Source of the DNA: Ditylenchus dipsaci
Taxonomy: Eukaryota > Nematoda > Chromadorea > Rhabditida > Anguinidae
Direction: 5' to 3'
NCBI GenBank assembly: GCA_004194705.1
Contig: SADC01001301.1
Span: 1 to 64,000, forward strand
Length of the DNA: 64,000 nt
In this document: positions 1-14,400 of the stretch, one piece after another
Numbering within the stretch: position 1 is the stretch's first letter
How the letters are laid out: each line of letters starts with the position of its first letter
Made by a program: the position numbers and the translations under genes
Notes under the pieces: model-generated
Told to the model about the DNA's origin: nothing
The model's input: the letters and a program-made list of their open reading frames with translations, nothing else
Databases searched by the model: none

Positions 1-949
1 CTATTCGAATTTTGATCGATTTCGACATTTTTAGTCGACAAATTCATATTACTTAATTTTTCAACTATTGACTTTGCATTTACTATCGAACTCGATTCTC
101 ATAATTTTCAATTTCCAAGTTTTCGTTTTCTTCGAATCTATTTTTTCAGTTTTTTTCGAAGTTTCAAATTTTTCTTCGACCAACTGTTACGCTTTTTTCG
201 CATCATAAAATCAATGAATTCTAAACTCATTAAAATTAAAATTTTGTTATTGAAAAATTTTTTATTGAAAATTTTTTTGAAAATTCATTTTTAAATTTGT
301 ATGGAAATTTTTACATATAAATTATCCAAAATGAATTGTCTTGAAAAACTTCACGGGACACATTGAGATCCAAGTTTCTAAATTAAAAATTAAAAAATAT
401 GACGAGGTAAAAAAGTTGACAAAGTCTCAACTCATCGAAATTTTCACAAAATTCGAATCAAAATGTCGAATACCCGGAACATCGAAATAAAAATCAGAAA
501 AGTCGAACCCGAAATTGTATTGACGAAATTTTTCCATTTAAAAAATCTTTTTTCGACTCATATAAAGAATTTAAAAAAGTAACCCGGGAAATTGTATTGA
601 TAATGAACACCAAATTAAAGATTAGACAATTTTTGAATAAGATTGAAAATCAAGTGATTTCAAATATCGAAAAAATGTAAAAATCGGACTAACACTCGAA
701 TTTGAAATGAAAAGCCTGGATTTGACGAAATTTCGCTATTGTATGTTCGAACTAAAACTGTAGAATTTTTGCAAGAAGATGATCCGATTATATAATTCAA
801 AACGCTTGTTCGAAATTCGTGATAAAATCGAAAGTTTAGCTCAACAAGGTTCTGGATGGTCATTTTTACCACAATTAATTTACTTATGTCGCAAAATGTG
901 TATAAACGTACGGAGGTGGTTCGTATATCGAGTTACCAGAATGGATAAA
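1..949. other. AT-rich lead-in to Polinton remnant, no gene resolved
   Basis: No reading frame longer than about 70 codons is convincing here. The stretch is very AT-rich and dense in TCGA, like the polymerase remnant that follows, so it is probably the decayed upstream part of the same element. No terminal repeat is visible, so the element's left end must lie outside the window or be destroyed. Confidence 0.4.
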
Positions 950-3728
950 AAATAAGCGCGCTATCAAAATATTAAAAATAATGAGAAAAATGCTTTTGTA
1001 ATTCGATTCTAGCTGCATTGAAAAAATTGAAGTACATTCGGAACGAGTAACACACTAGACAAAAAATTTGAAAATGAGCTAAATTTTGAAAACATCAATT
1101 TTCCGGTTAAAATAAGCGATATCCGAATTCGAGAAACTTAACAATTGATAGTAAACGTATTTAGTAACAAAGAAAAATCGATTATTCCGATATACATATG
1201 AAACAAAAAGTTATATCCGAAGATCGGATAGTCGACCTGTTTTGATAAAAATGGTGATAATCTCACACTATACTTATATCAAAAACATAAATCATTATTA
1301 AACATAAAATTTCGCAAAATCACAAAAAATATGTATGTCGAAGATGTTTTGGATATCATACCGTTAAGTCGACATACGACCAACATATAATCGATTGTTC
1401 AAAATGATCCCGGTTGTATATCACGAACCGAAAGAAGATTATGTTTATTTTAAAAATATACAAAAAACTCAAAAAATTCCGTATGTGATTTATGCCGATT
1501 TTGAGTCGATTATTAAAAAATTCGATTCGGCAAGTTCAGATTCTTCGAAATCTTGGACCGAAAAAGTCGGTAAACATATAGCGTCAGCATTTTGTGCAAT
1601 TGTGGTCGATTTTAACGGAAAATTGTTGATATCGAAATTTACCGGGGTTATGACGCAGGTCGACATTTTAATGATTATATAATCAAAATTTGCAATTTTT
1701 TGATCAATCTCGAAGATCTGAACATGAAAAAACTTACACCTAAACAACAGAAAATTTTTGATAAAGTCGAAATTGTGCGAATGTCTAGAAGAATATACGA
1801 TTCAAAATCAAAAGTTCGAGATCATGATCATTTTTCTAGCGAATTTCGACGCGCATTATGTAATCGCTGTAATTTAAAAGCGAAAAAAAGTCGATTTATA
1901 CCGGTATTTTCCCATAATCTCAAGGTTATGATTCCGAACACATTTGGGATCACTAAATCAAGAAATATCGATTTTTCCGACATTTCAGTTTAGCCAGTAA
2001 TTCTCAAAAATACACAAGTTTTAGCTATAAAAAACTTCGAAATCCGAATTCGAATTAAAGTACGAAATTCAATTTTTAGATAGCTTTTCGTTTATGACAT
2101 CAAGTTCAGATGCCTTAAGCAAAAATCTATCTATTGACGAATTTGAAATTACAAATCAATTTTACGGAAATGTCAACTTTCGAACTTTAAAACGCAAAGG
2201 CGTTTATCCATACGAATACATGGATTCTTTCAAAAAATACGATGAAAAAAATTTGCCACAAAAAAGTAGCTTTTTTGATCAACTTAATAACAAAAGTTGT
2301 ACCGAGTCGATTATTCGTATGCTAAAAAAGTTTTCGAAAAAACAGGGTGTAAAAAATTTGGCGATTATACGACATAATTTGATAAAACGACGTACTTATG
2401 TAGCCGATGTATTCGAAACTTTAGAAAAACTTGCTTAAAAAACTATAAACTCGACCCCTGTTGGTATATACCTCACCCGGATAAGCGTGGGATGCGATGC
2501 TAAAAATTACCGAAATTAAATTAGAAACGATTAAAACTATGATATGTACCTATTTATCGAAAAAGGTATTCGAGCGGTATAGTAAACTCGATAAAACGAT
2601 ATTCGACCGCAAATAACAAAATATATGAAAATTTCGACCCTAAAATAGAAAGTCAATATTAGTATAACTCGATGCGAATAATTTATACGGTTGGGCAATG
2701 ATACAAAATTACCATATGACGAACTTAAATTTGAAGAAAATTTCGACCAAAATATGACAGTCGACCAAGTAAAAAAATATGTCGACAATTTGAATAAAAT
2801 TGGAAAGGTTGTATTTTTGAGTTGATTTAGAATATAGTGCCGAAATCACGATTTACATAACGATTTTCCGTTTTGCCCCCAAATACGAAAGTCGACAATC
2901 AAAAAACTTCGAAATTAATGAACACATTTTCGACAAAGAATCGCGCGTTAAAATTAGTTAAAAAAAGTACATTTTAAACATAGCGTCATAATAAACGAAA
3001 ATTTGACGAGTATTGAGATGAATAAAACTAACTTAGAATTCGACAAACGATATATGTCGGATTTAGTATACTCGATTGAGTAAATTTTTATGTACGAGTT
3101 TCATTATGACGCTATGTTACGAAATACGAAAAAATATAACTTTATGCTATCAAGATACTGATAGTTTAATTTATGAAATAAAAACGGATGATTTTTACCA
3201 GGATATAGTCGAAATCAAAGATTGGTTCGATTTCAGCGATTATCCTAAAATCATCCGTTATACGACATTTCGAACAAAAAAGTAATCGGCAAATTTAAAG
3301 ACGAACTTAACGGTAAATAATGACCGAAATAGTCGCGTTAAACCAAACAATACGCATTTCGGGTCGAAAACGGCGAAGAAACAAAAAAATCGAAAGGTGT
3401 GAAAAAAAGCGTGGTGAAAACGCTAACTGTTGACGACTATAAACGGTGTATTTTGGAAAATAAAACATTCCGAAAAGAACAATTTTTAATCCGAAAGTCG
3501 ACCGATGAAAATCGTCATCGATTTTTATATACGATTCGACAAAATAAAGTCGCTTTGAGCGACGAAAATAAAACAGAATTTAAAAGATTTATTTTAAAAA
3601 ATAATATAAGCACTTTAGCTTATAATCATAACAGTATAAAAATTAAAAATTTAAAAGATTTACAAATAGTACGATTAGATCATTTTTTACGGTTATATAA
3701 AATTTTTAGCTTAAAAGCGAAAAACTAG
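950..3728 (+). pseudogene. Decayed protein-primed DNA polymerase B (Polinton/adintovirus type)
   Basis: Remnant of a family-B, protein-primed DNA polymerase as carried by Polinton/Maverick and adintovirus-like elements integrated in animal genomes. Conserved blocks occur in the correct order in shifting frames. There is an N-terminal region, then a C2H2-like finger (about 1325-1400; CRRC, then H and C). The exonuclease I acidic motif (YADFES) lies near 1490. Next come the family's DHDH-containing cysteine/histidine insertion (about 1820) and an HNL motif (about 1905), a GVYPYEYMDS block (about 2200), the catalytic DTDS motif (about 3150) and a C-terminal block rich in Lys (3399-3728). Many stops and frameshifts separate the blocks, so it cannot be functional. 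No capsid, integrase or ATPase gene is visible beside it. The polymerase call is strong; Polinton versus a related endogenous virus cannot be decided here. Confidence 0.88.
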
Positions 3729-4237
3729 TAAAACTATAAAATTTATTATTTTAAATAAAAAGGCCGACAGTTTGATACCAAACTCGATTTTTATGTCGTG
3801 TACTGAATTTCTTGTCGAGACCAATATACAAATATTTATCGCCTAATTTTATTATAATATTTAATATGCTAATATTATTTTTTTTTTTTTGAATTGAATC
3901 AAATTTAAAAATGGGTGGATTATTGTCCTGACTATTTTTAAAAATTTTGCTTGAAATTTGGTGTAATTTTGAATTTTTGTTGACAATTTTTCAAATTTGC
4001 CACTTTTTATTAAAAAAAGGGCTCAAAAAACAGTCAAATTTTATATTGGAAATCAGGGTGAATTCTGTCCTGTGAAATTTTGAAATGGGTGGTGTCTAAA
4101 ATTGGTATAATTAGCGTTTCTGCCACCAAATTGGCGAATTATCCGCTTCTTATGTCGAAAAAGCCCTTAAAAAGGGGTTTTTTAATTTGGGGAAAGGGTG
4201 GAATGGGTGTCCTAGAAATAGCCTTTCTATACTACTA
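3729..4237. other. Intergenic, nothing recognised
   Basis: AT-rich sequence with a T-tract near 3870 and no convincing reading frame. The first ~120 bases keep the TCGA-rich style of the polymerase remnant and may still belong to it. Confidence 0.4.
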
Positions 4238-4605
4238 AATGAAATACAATTCGGGTTTAAAATGTTCCCGGATGACCGAAAAGTACCAAACTGGTTTCTA
4301 TTTCGAGGGTTGACTTTAGGCCGAGCATATGCTTGAAATTCATTAATCTGCTCTAGAATATGCTCGAGCATATGCTCTTTTCACAACCCTAGTAAAAGCC
4401 CAAGTGCCAGCCCCATCCAAAGGGTATTTTTCTCTGAGCTTTACTTTTTTCGGTTCCCTTTATTTTTTTCACCTCAATCCATTGCAATGTGGAGTGTGCT
4501 GGTCTTTGGCGCGGAGCGTCCACATACCCTTGGTATTGTCGGTGCAAAAGGTGTGAAATAGGTGAAAAATGAAAAAACTTGGCTCAGAGAAAAAAACCCT
4601 TTGGA
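4238..4605 (+). repeat. Inverted repeat arm A (partner 6257-6630)
   Basis: This arm is the reverse complement of 6257-6630 with few mismatches. It contains self-complementary AGCATATGCTCGAG units, a CAACCCTAG motif, and a GC-richer segment around 4495-4550. The two arms flank exons 1-3 of the transporter gene at 5447, so they look like two insertions in opposite orientation (or a large inverted-repeat element) rather than one simple short element. Confidence 0.85.
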
Positions 4606-4806
4606 TGAGAATGAGCAGATGGGTAAAAATGAGCAGATGGGTCCACAATCAAAATTTAATTTGTAAAAACAGAACAAAGTTTTTTAATGGGTTTTAAAAT
4701 TAAAATTTCGTGTTTGACTTTTTATTTTGAAACCCATTAAAAAACTTTGTTCTGTTTTTACAAATTAAATTTTGATTGTGGAACCCATCTGCTCATTTTT
4801 AATGGC
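4606..4806. repeat. Small palindrome inside the inverted-repeat interval
   Basis: The arms (about 4612-4690 and 4727-4803) are near-perfect reverse complements around a short AT-rich loop. No coding content. It follows directly on arm A and could be a nested foldback insertion. Confidence 0.8.
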
Positions 4807-5446
4807 TTGTATTAGTCAAAACTTATGAAACCATGCAGAAATCTCGCGAGTTGTGTATAACCACCCACGAACTTATGGGCCAACTCAATATAAATTACTG
4901 AATTTGATGATGAAAATTGACGAGATCTGCCCTCTTGAACTGCCCTCTAGTCTCGCAAATAGTATTTTTTGAACACTATCGTGTTCAGCGTGAAATCCTG
5001 CACCAGGATGTTCTCATAGGACAGTTAGGCATTCCAGTGTTAATTATCCTTTTGTAATAGCGCCAAAAAATATCTTGTCGGAATAGCGCATGTTCAATAA
5101 GTTTTAAGCAAAAGCAATAGTTTAAAAAAATTTGACAAACCTGTACAATGAGAAACCACGGTGTAATTTCAAACAAATCAATTATAAACAGTAGAAACAT
5201 GAGCCTTATCGGCCGTGCTAATCTCAAGATATAATCATATACATTTGTGAGGATAGGATACAACTAGACAAAATTTTTAAAAGATTTCTTTCATTCCTCA
5301 AAACTCCTTTATTTATTCCCAAAAATACGCAACAAACATGAAATTTATAAACTGTGACTTATAATTAAATGACAAAAATTTTTAAAATTATCTGCCAAAA
5401 AATTTCTTGCAATTTTTTCTAATTCGCCCTAAATACTGCATATCAT

Positions 5447-8400
5447 ATGACTTCCAGTCTATTATCCTCGAATAATAGATGGAGCACCAACGACCTCTAC
5501 AAATACATTGGCATCATTCTGCTGACTTTGCAACAGTCCACGTAAGTAATGGGTTTTACAAAAGCTGAAGCCTGCATATTGCAGCATGCCTCTGATGGTG
5601 AGATCTGCTCGAGACAGAGAGGAAAAAAGTGTGTTTATCACGACCGTCAATGTTTTCTTATGGATGTGATCAAGCTAGTAATTGCTTTTTTCTGAGATTA
5701 AACAAAAGTAAAGTGTATAGTGTTCTAGACTGTGTGTGCAATTGTGTTGGTTGTAAATGAACGCAGCTTGCTCAGGTTTAAAGCTTGCACTATGAAAAGT
5801 TTAAAAATTACTTTTCTAGTTCTTTTGCAATGTGAAGAAGGCGGTGATAGATGATCCTGTGGAAACTGCTAAGGTTGAATGCCCATATTATTGAGACTTT
5901 GTAAAAATAGATATCCAAAACAGTTTAATACTAAAAATCTTGCATAAAACGGCCATACCTAAGTCTTTGTCAAAGACTCTTTGATAAAGAAAGTCAAAAA
6001 CAGAGCAATTTCAGAGATGGAACCTGCTGCCCTTCGACCGAAAACTTAACCACTGAGCCGCACAATGGCTAATCTTTTATTTTGCATTGACCTTGTATAA
6101 TAAATAAATTTGTAGCTTTATGAAAAGCGGAAAAAATGAAAATAGAAAAAGAGGCATACCCTTGAAGGACCATACTTTTCAATGACAATGAAAGTTTGGC
6201 AAATTCAAATGAGCGTGGAACACTTTTTTGACAGCAGCCAAAGTGCCCGACCATTTCCAAAGGGTTTTTTTTTCTCTGAGCCAATTTTTTTCATTTTTCA
6301 CCTATTTCACACCTTTTGCACCGACAATACCAAGGGTATGTGGACGCTCCGCGGCCAAAGACCAGCACACTCCACATTGCAATGGATTGAGGTGAAAAAA
6401 AATCAAGGGAACCGAAAAAAGTAAAGCTCAGAGAAAAATACTCTTTGGATGGGGGCTGGCACTTGGGCTTTTACTAGGGTTGTGAAAAGAGCATATGCTC
6501 GAGCATATTTCGAGCAGATTAATGAATTTCAAGCATATGCTCGGCCTAAAGTCAACCCTCGAAATAGAAACCAGTTTGGTACTTTTCGGTCATCCGGGGA
6601 ACATTTTTAAACCCGAATTGTATTTCATTTTCATACTCCTTACACTAGCTCGCGTTGGGTCCGCCTGCGGCGTGCCCCCGCTCGCGGCCACGCTGCTTGA
6701 TGCACCGTATCTCAAACTCTCTTTATCTCGAAAAAAATCAAAAATTAACTCATAAAATTAAAGCTTTTTAAATCACACTACCCTTTTTATATAATCAGCA
6801 ATAGCTGCTATATAATTTAATAGATCTAAATTACCCTAAAAAGGTCTAAATTACCCCATTACATTGGTAACTAACAAAATCAGTTCTAGCCAAGCGTACT
6901 TACCCCACTTTCCTAGCACATCCACTTACTCACCACTCTCCAAGCATGACTTCTCACTCTCCTGGCACGCTCGCCATTTTTCTGACTCTTTTCTGCCCTT
7001 ACTAACTCTCCAGGTACCCTACTCACTCTCCAGGTGCGCCTACTAACTCTCCAGGTACCCCTACCCACTCACCTGGCACCCTACTCACTTACCTGGTACC
7101 GTACCCACTCTCCAGATACTCCCACCCAGTCTCCAGGTACCCCTACTAACTCTCCAGGTACTCCTGTTAACTCTCCAGGCACCCCTACTCACTTCCCTGG
7201 TACCGGTACCTACTCTCCAGGTACTCCCACCGACTCTCCAGGTACCCCTACTTACTCATACTTGAGTCAACTGAATATCAATAACAAACAAACACGAAAA
7301 ATATTGGAAGGTGATACAGTCAAATGAGATTACATTATGAATCTCGTCTAACCGACACACCTTGACTCATTCATACTCTATTGATGAGACTCAACTATGA
7401 ACATACTCGAGTCTAAGCACTTCAATTATTCACCATTGTCGAAGCACTTAGACTGGAGCAGGACTCATCCGACTTACTTGCTTTCTTGAAAAATTTGATA
7501 GACGAAAATTTAACACAGATAGAAAGCGGCTCAAAACAGTATTAAAAACTTTCCTCTCAAGACAAAAAACCAAAAATTTAAAAAAGGCCGAAATTCAAAT
7601 TTTCTCTGAATGACCACCTCCATACTCGTAAAAGACTAGTAAATACTAGTAAAACATATGAACTAGTAAAACATGTTTTAGATTCTGGTTGAGCACCCGA
7701 ACTTTCGAGATTGACCCAAAATTTTCAGATTTTCGGGGTTTGAAAAATAAGCGCGCATGCGCGCTCATTAGATGAAATACGGTAAGTCAACAATCGATAC
7801 GAGAAACTCTTCAAAGGAATTTTTGTCTTTCATATTTGTCTTTGAAAAAATGGTCAATGAATTGAAAAAGTAATGTTCCCGGATAACCGAAAAGAACCCC
7901 CAGTTTAACTGTACGGCCACAGTTAACGGTTAAAATATGTCGAGCATATGCTCGAAAAAAACGCAAATGCTCGAGCATATGCTCCAAATCGATATGCTCG
8001 AGAATTTTTACAACCCTAGCTTTTATGCACTTTTTTTATCCCGACATTATTATTTTTGTATAATTAATATAAATGATCAAAAATAAAGGAGCAGATACGG
8101 GAATCGAACCTGAGATCGATACTCCATATAATACATAATTCAAAAAGTATTTTTGGAGTAAAAAAAGTGTCCCGTGCGCATTTGAATTTGCCAAACTCTC
8201 ATTGTCATCAACAAGTACGGTCCTTTAGAGGGGCATATCACCACGTTATACCGCGAATTAATAAAAACGTCTCTGTTTTCACTTGTTTCGTGATCAATCT
8301 GATTTTTATGACCTTATCCTACTTTTAAATGGCAGTAATTTATGCATGGTAATAATCAAAGTTTTTGTTCCAATGGACTGGTATGCCCCTTTAATTATTA

Positions 8401-11400
8401 AAGTCCGAAACGAAAATTAGAAGAACATATACACAAATATACAGTATCTAAACACTCATCCACCACCAGATATGTGTTCCCGCTCTAATCTACAACCTGC
8501 AGAACAACCTATACTACATTGCACTGTCCAATCTAGAGTCCACAACCTTTTGTGTAGGTCTTAAATTTCAATTACACGTTATACAGCAAAAGTTTAGGTA
8601 GCCTACCAAATGAAAATTCTGACCACAGCCCTGATGCTGCGCCTGGTTTTGAAGAAACCATTGTCCGGTGTCCAGTGGTTCGCTTTGGTAGTACTTGTAG
8701 CTGGTGTGGCCAATGTCCAAATACAGTACCAGCCTCCAGTAGGCGCTGCTGGTTCGGAGCAAAACCCAAATTTGGGATTTTTGATGGTTTTGATTATGTG
8801 TTTTACTTCAGCTTTTGCTGGTAAGTTATATTTGTGGCGAAATTTGCGAGGCTAATCAAGTATTTGTTAGGAGTATACATGGAAAAATACTAAAGCAGTC
8901 GAGTGTGGATGTCTGGATGCAGAATGTTCGACTGGGTTGGCTTAAGGCGCGTCTCCAATGAGTGCAATGTAGAGTGCGATGTAAATTGCAAAAAAACGGC
9001 TGTAGATTTTTTTCTCGGCCGAACTTTTTTTCTGTTGGTATTATTTTGTAGCTGAGATGCTCGGAAAAAAAAATTTAGCCACATGTCACTGAATTTTTTT
9101 TGATAAAAATGCGTTTATTAGCACTCTACATTGCACTCATTTAGTGAGATGTAGAGTGCAACGTAGAGTGCGAATAAACGCATTTTTATTAAGACTTTTT
9201 CAGCGATATGTGGCTGGAAAAAATTTTATTTTGTAGCCCTGAATCTCAGCTACAAAATGGTACCAACAGAGAAGAAAGTTCGGCCGAGAAAAAAATCTAC
9301 AGCCGTTCCCGCCTAAACAAATAAAAAAAAATCACTCATTGGGGACTTAGCTTTAGAGTTTGTGGGAAAAGATATAATTTTTGAAGAAATTTAGCTCTGT
9401 TTGGATTGGCGATAAGTGCAGTTTCCATGCTCTTCAAAGATTATGATAAAATTAAAGAAAGTAGGATTTTTTTACTAATCTTTGTTTTGACTCTCAATAC
9501 AAGGACATCCCTTCAAGTACGTTCCCGCCTAGGGTCCGATACTTTCGATTTTCTTCCATTTTCAAAGTCTTTTGTCTATTTTTTTTAGAAAGTCTACAGG
9601 GTGTCCAATAAAAAACTGCACCATTTTTCGAACTCCCACCTTTCTAAATTTTCTATCAAGTTTCAACCAAATTTGGAAAGTGCTTAACAGCGCGTTACAC
9701 TACAAATTAAGGCAGGGACAAACAATTCTTGAAAAACCGTCCCAATTTTCACAATTCTGATATTGATGACCTTACACTACTTTTTAAAAAAATGTTAATT
9801 TTAAATGAAAATAAAAAATTATTCAAACAAACATTTTTGGATTAAAAAAGTGCCCCACGCCAATCCGAATTTTGGGAATGCCTATGTGTCCAAAAAGCAT
9901 GATGCTTTAAACGAAAGAACATATTGACCCAACCATTCGCTAACTAAAATTTCGCTAAAAAAGCAAGAGAACTGTGAGAATCTCAAAATTTAGTATTTCG
10001 AGCTATCTGCATTATTGGACGTCGAATTCGTGGTCAGCGCAAAGGAGCTGGAGGAATCTTCAAGTCGCATAGCAAACATCGTAAGGGCCTGCCAAACTTC
10101 GTGCTGTGGACTTTGCCGAGCGTCATGGTAACTTTTCGTTCTAGTTGAAGCTGTTTATATTGGTCATTTGATCAACTGTAGGTTACATTCGTGGTGTCAT
10201 CAAGCAGATTGTGCACGATCCAGGTCGTGGAACTCCACTTGCTATCGTCGAATTTCGAGACTTGTACAAGCATCGCATGAAGAAGGAGACCATAGTGGCG
10301 GCCGAAGAACTACATACCGGCCAGTTCATTTACTGCGGCAAGAAAGGTATGTTGTTTTCAGTTTTTAGTGCAGTTGTTAGTTATAAGGTCTTTTTTCAGC
10401 TCAAGTGTAAATTGGTAACATCCTGCCGGTTGGGGAGCTGCCTGAGGGGACAATCGTGTGCAATATTGAAGAGAAAACGGGAGACCGTGGTCGCTTGGCT
10501 AAAACCTCTGCTAAAACCCCCAGGTTATTAGTGCCGAAAAAGTGACTAGGTATCCCTTGACAGGTGCAAGATGCCAGGTAGTAACACTTAGGTAGTGGCC
10601 AGGTGGATATCCACATGACCAGGTTGTAGTCATTCCAGATTTTTCTACTCATGTGATTTAGACCACGATTTCAGTCTCAACAAACATAATCACCAACGCG
10701 ATTGTACGAAAGACAGTGTAACCTTTTTAATATCACTTAATGTTATTTCCCAGGGTATCCAGGTGGATAAATCTGGTAGCTCCCCGGATTTTTGGGTTAA
10801 GGTAGGTAATATCGCAAATTAAGTCCTGTCAAGCTCAATTGCTTTCATAAATTTACGTCGGAACAATTGGTTTGTTCGCCATCCATGTGGATGTCACCTG
10901 AACCTATGACCACTTCTGGTTTGAGGGCTTGGATGGGTAAAATCGCAATTTTAGTTTTGACAAACCTCATTTCTTACAGAATTTAGGTTAGGAAAAATGG
11001 TTTGTTTGTCGATTTTAACGGAAAGTTTTTTTAGATCATCAAGGTGGATGAGTTTGAGAACGCTCTCTTTGACGGCGACGGCATTGACAATAAATACTGG
11101 CCCTAAAATACTGAATTTTTGCCATAAATTCAACTTGTCTATATATAGACTGTCCATTCATAGACTCCATTATTCCACCGTATAAACAACAGATACACAA
11201 ATGACCGCTTATACATATACCTCCATTTTACTTATGTGTCCAATGTTTTAATCCAAACATACTGTTCCTCCTGAACCACATCTCGATCTTTCATCTCTTA
11301 TCGCACCTAGTCATCGTTATAATGGTCTACTTCTTTTTTAACCAACCAAGCCCCATGCGCCGCCGAAGGGCCCCCTGCTATTTTACGATTTACCAATTAC

Positions 11401-14400
11401 AATTTACTATTTTTACGTTTAGAATGGCTGCCTTCATGCGAATTCGAGTTCCGGTAGGAAATAGTTGTACCCTACATTAGACGGTGTGTTGCCGTGGATG
11501 GTTGTCATGGTTGTTAAGAACGATTAGTTTCGGTTTGGGTTAATTGTACAAGCCCCCTGCGCCCCCGAAGGGATCGCAGGGATTGGTTGCTTGGGTTGAG
11601 ATGCGCACACACAAATACCTTAGACACAAAACACTCGAAAGTGACTCTGGATGCATGAAAAAGCATGCATACCAGAGTTTATTTATGCAGTAGGCCCCAG
11701 AAAGTAAAAACCTGTTCAAAATCTAGTATTTTCACCTAGATTTTGCTTAAAAGCGGTTGAAATTTGGTCAAAAATACCCTAAAAAGACCGTTCACCCCCA
11801 AGGGTGGGTGACAATTTTTTTGATAAAATTCATGACCATATTTGAGTTTATGGCCAAAATCCAACAATGTATGACAGAAATGCGGTATTTTATGGCCAAA
11901 TTTGATTTTATGTCCAAAATTCAATAGTTTACGGCCAAATTTTTAAAAGTTTACGGCCAAAATTCAGTATTTTACGGCCAAAATTCAAAAGTTTACGGCC
12001 AAAATTTAGCATTTTACGGCCAGCTCGAGTTTACGGCCAAAATTAAATTTTTTACGGCCATTTTTCAGTATTTTACGGCCAAAATTAAATACCACCCTTA
12101 TTTTATTACTCTTTGTCCGGCAAAATCATTCTTCACTTCTGCTCGCTGAAATTCTTCTAATTTCTGCTTATAATATATTTTCAGGTTGCCATGTCTAAGC
12201 CTCTCGCCTGGTGTTGGGGATATTTCGATCGAAAGGAAGAAGTGAACAGCAATGAGAATCGCGTATTTGTCGGCTACTGCAAGTTTGCAATGAGCGTTAT
12301 GTGGCACATCCTGGCAACATGGAAAGGCACTTGAAGGTTCTTCAATAATATTTTTTTCTTGCTTATTGATATTTAATTTGTATAGGACTGTAAAAACGTC
12401 GGAGTTGAAGCAAGGAAGAAGATCGATCGCCTATCAAAGAAGACAAGTAGGCAACCTCCTCGGGGAGCCTCGTTGGGAACTAGGGCAAAGCTCGCATCGT
12501 TAATCTCCGCGAATGAGGAATCAATCAAATCTGCATTGTGGGCACCGGGGATCCAGAAGGACAATACATTGAAGACGGAAGCCGAGCGACTACGTAAGAA
12601 GCTATGTGACAGTGAGGACTTTTAGGCGGATGTCAAGGATGTTGAGAAAATGCTTGCTCCGTTGGCTAAGGCGATCACTGCTATTAAAGGGAATGAGGTC
12701 AATTGCAGAAGGTAGTGTAGTCTATGATCTATGGACATTTATTATTGTGCTTTTTCAGGTGCTACAAGACGATCCATAAGCCTTCTCTTTGTCGCGAGCT
12801 GCAATAAGGGACAGTGGTTTCATGGAATTTGTGAAGGAGGAGCTGCAGCAGGTATGCTTTCATTCATGTGGACACTTTCTACTATTATGTTCGTTTTAGA
12901 TCCTTAACAATCGAGAGGAATTCGGCAAAACAGATGTGGCGCACTTGCTTGACTTGCTGGAACTGTCAGATAGAGGGAAGTCGCTGAGCAATGATAAGAA
13001 GCAGAGTGCAATTGAGCTATTGGTGAAGAAATGCCTCAAGAATCCACTGTTCGCAGGAAAAGAAGGGAGTAAGACTAATAATAATGCGTGTTGATTTGTT
13101 AATATGCATGTTTTAGGTCATGACTGAATGGCCCACTGGATTTCAGGCACCGGATTTTTGCTGTCGACAAGAGGACATAGGCATGGTATGCTATCAACAC
13201 GATGCATGCACTGAATTGGTGGAAGCCTGGTTCTTCGATTCACTTATCTGCAAGGTGATTGAAATGCTCCATAACGTCTTCATATCTGCTGCACAAACTG
13301 AACAAAACTGGTCACTACGAGGAGGAGAGGCTCCGGAAGAGGTTGGTTATATAATGCATTTTGCTTTTAAATGTACAGATCATTGTTGATCGCTTTTTGT
13401 TTTCTTCAGGATGAAGGTAGACACAGCAAGCCGAGTCGTCTTTATCAAGCACAATCTGCAGCTGGAGTACAGAGATCTTCAAGAAGGTGCGACAGTCGGA
13501 ACAAGATGAGGAGGTGGAGAGCGAAGAAGAAACCAAGAACAGAATCTATCGAATGATTTGAATTGTTGTTGAATGATATCGGAGAATAGTGTTGTTTGTC
13601 CTTGGTTGTTGTCAATAAAGGTTATTTTGCTCATTCTTGGCTTTATTTTATTGTAAGGGTAACACATTACTCCCCCCCACGGCTGACCTACTTTCGAGGT
13701 GAATTTTTCGAACTGGACATAGGACAGTTCGTGGCACAGACAAGTTCGTGGCGGTTTCTCCAATGTACAGTTCGTGGCGACACTTCGTGGCGGTTTTTCC
13801 AGTGGACAGCTCGTGGTGGACAGCTCGTGGTGGACACTTCGTGGCACTTTTTCGTTGAGCTTAAGAAATCATTATTTTTAACTCTTATCTTAAATTTTTT
13901 CACGTTTTTCAACAAATGGTCATATATACACGCATTCAGAGGTAGGTAAAGCTCTATGAAGTTTAGTCCAAGCACCAACCGGATCGTGCACCCACTTCAT
14001 TGGTCGGCATTTTTTGAGGAGTCACCCAGAAAGGAATTTCCACCCTTTTTTACGACATGTCGGCTTATAAACATGCTGGATTTACGAGTAATAAAAATGC
14101 TGCGTTTACTGGAAAAATGAAAACGACATGAAATGCAAGACTTACTGCAACAACTTTACAACAGCAACAACCATGAAAAGAGAAAAATGCTGATTTACAA
14201 CAAACGAAAACAAAGTGTGGAGTGCCCGATTAATAACACTTGACATCAATGGTTTCATTAGCGTAAGACCACATCGAAATGCGCACCTTGGTGAACAACC
14301 ATTGCGTTTCTGGTGCTCGAACGTAAGGGAGTATTGACCTGAAACTAGTTCTATTCACCAATATTCAGAGTTCAATGATGCATTATAATGATTTCTTAAC

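Noticed and set aside
7034..7327. SPGTPT repeat protein (collagen- or silk-like)
   Set aside because: Pure minisatellite inside an intron, no signal peptide, no splice support.
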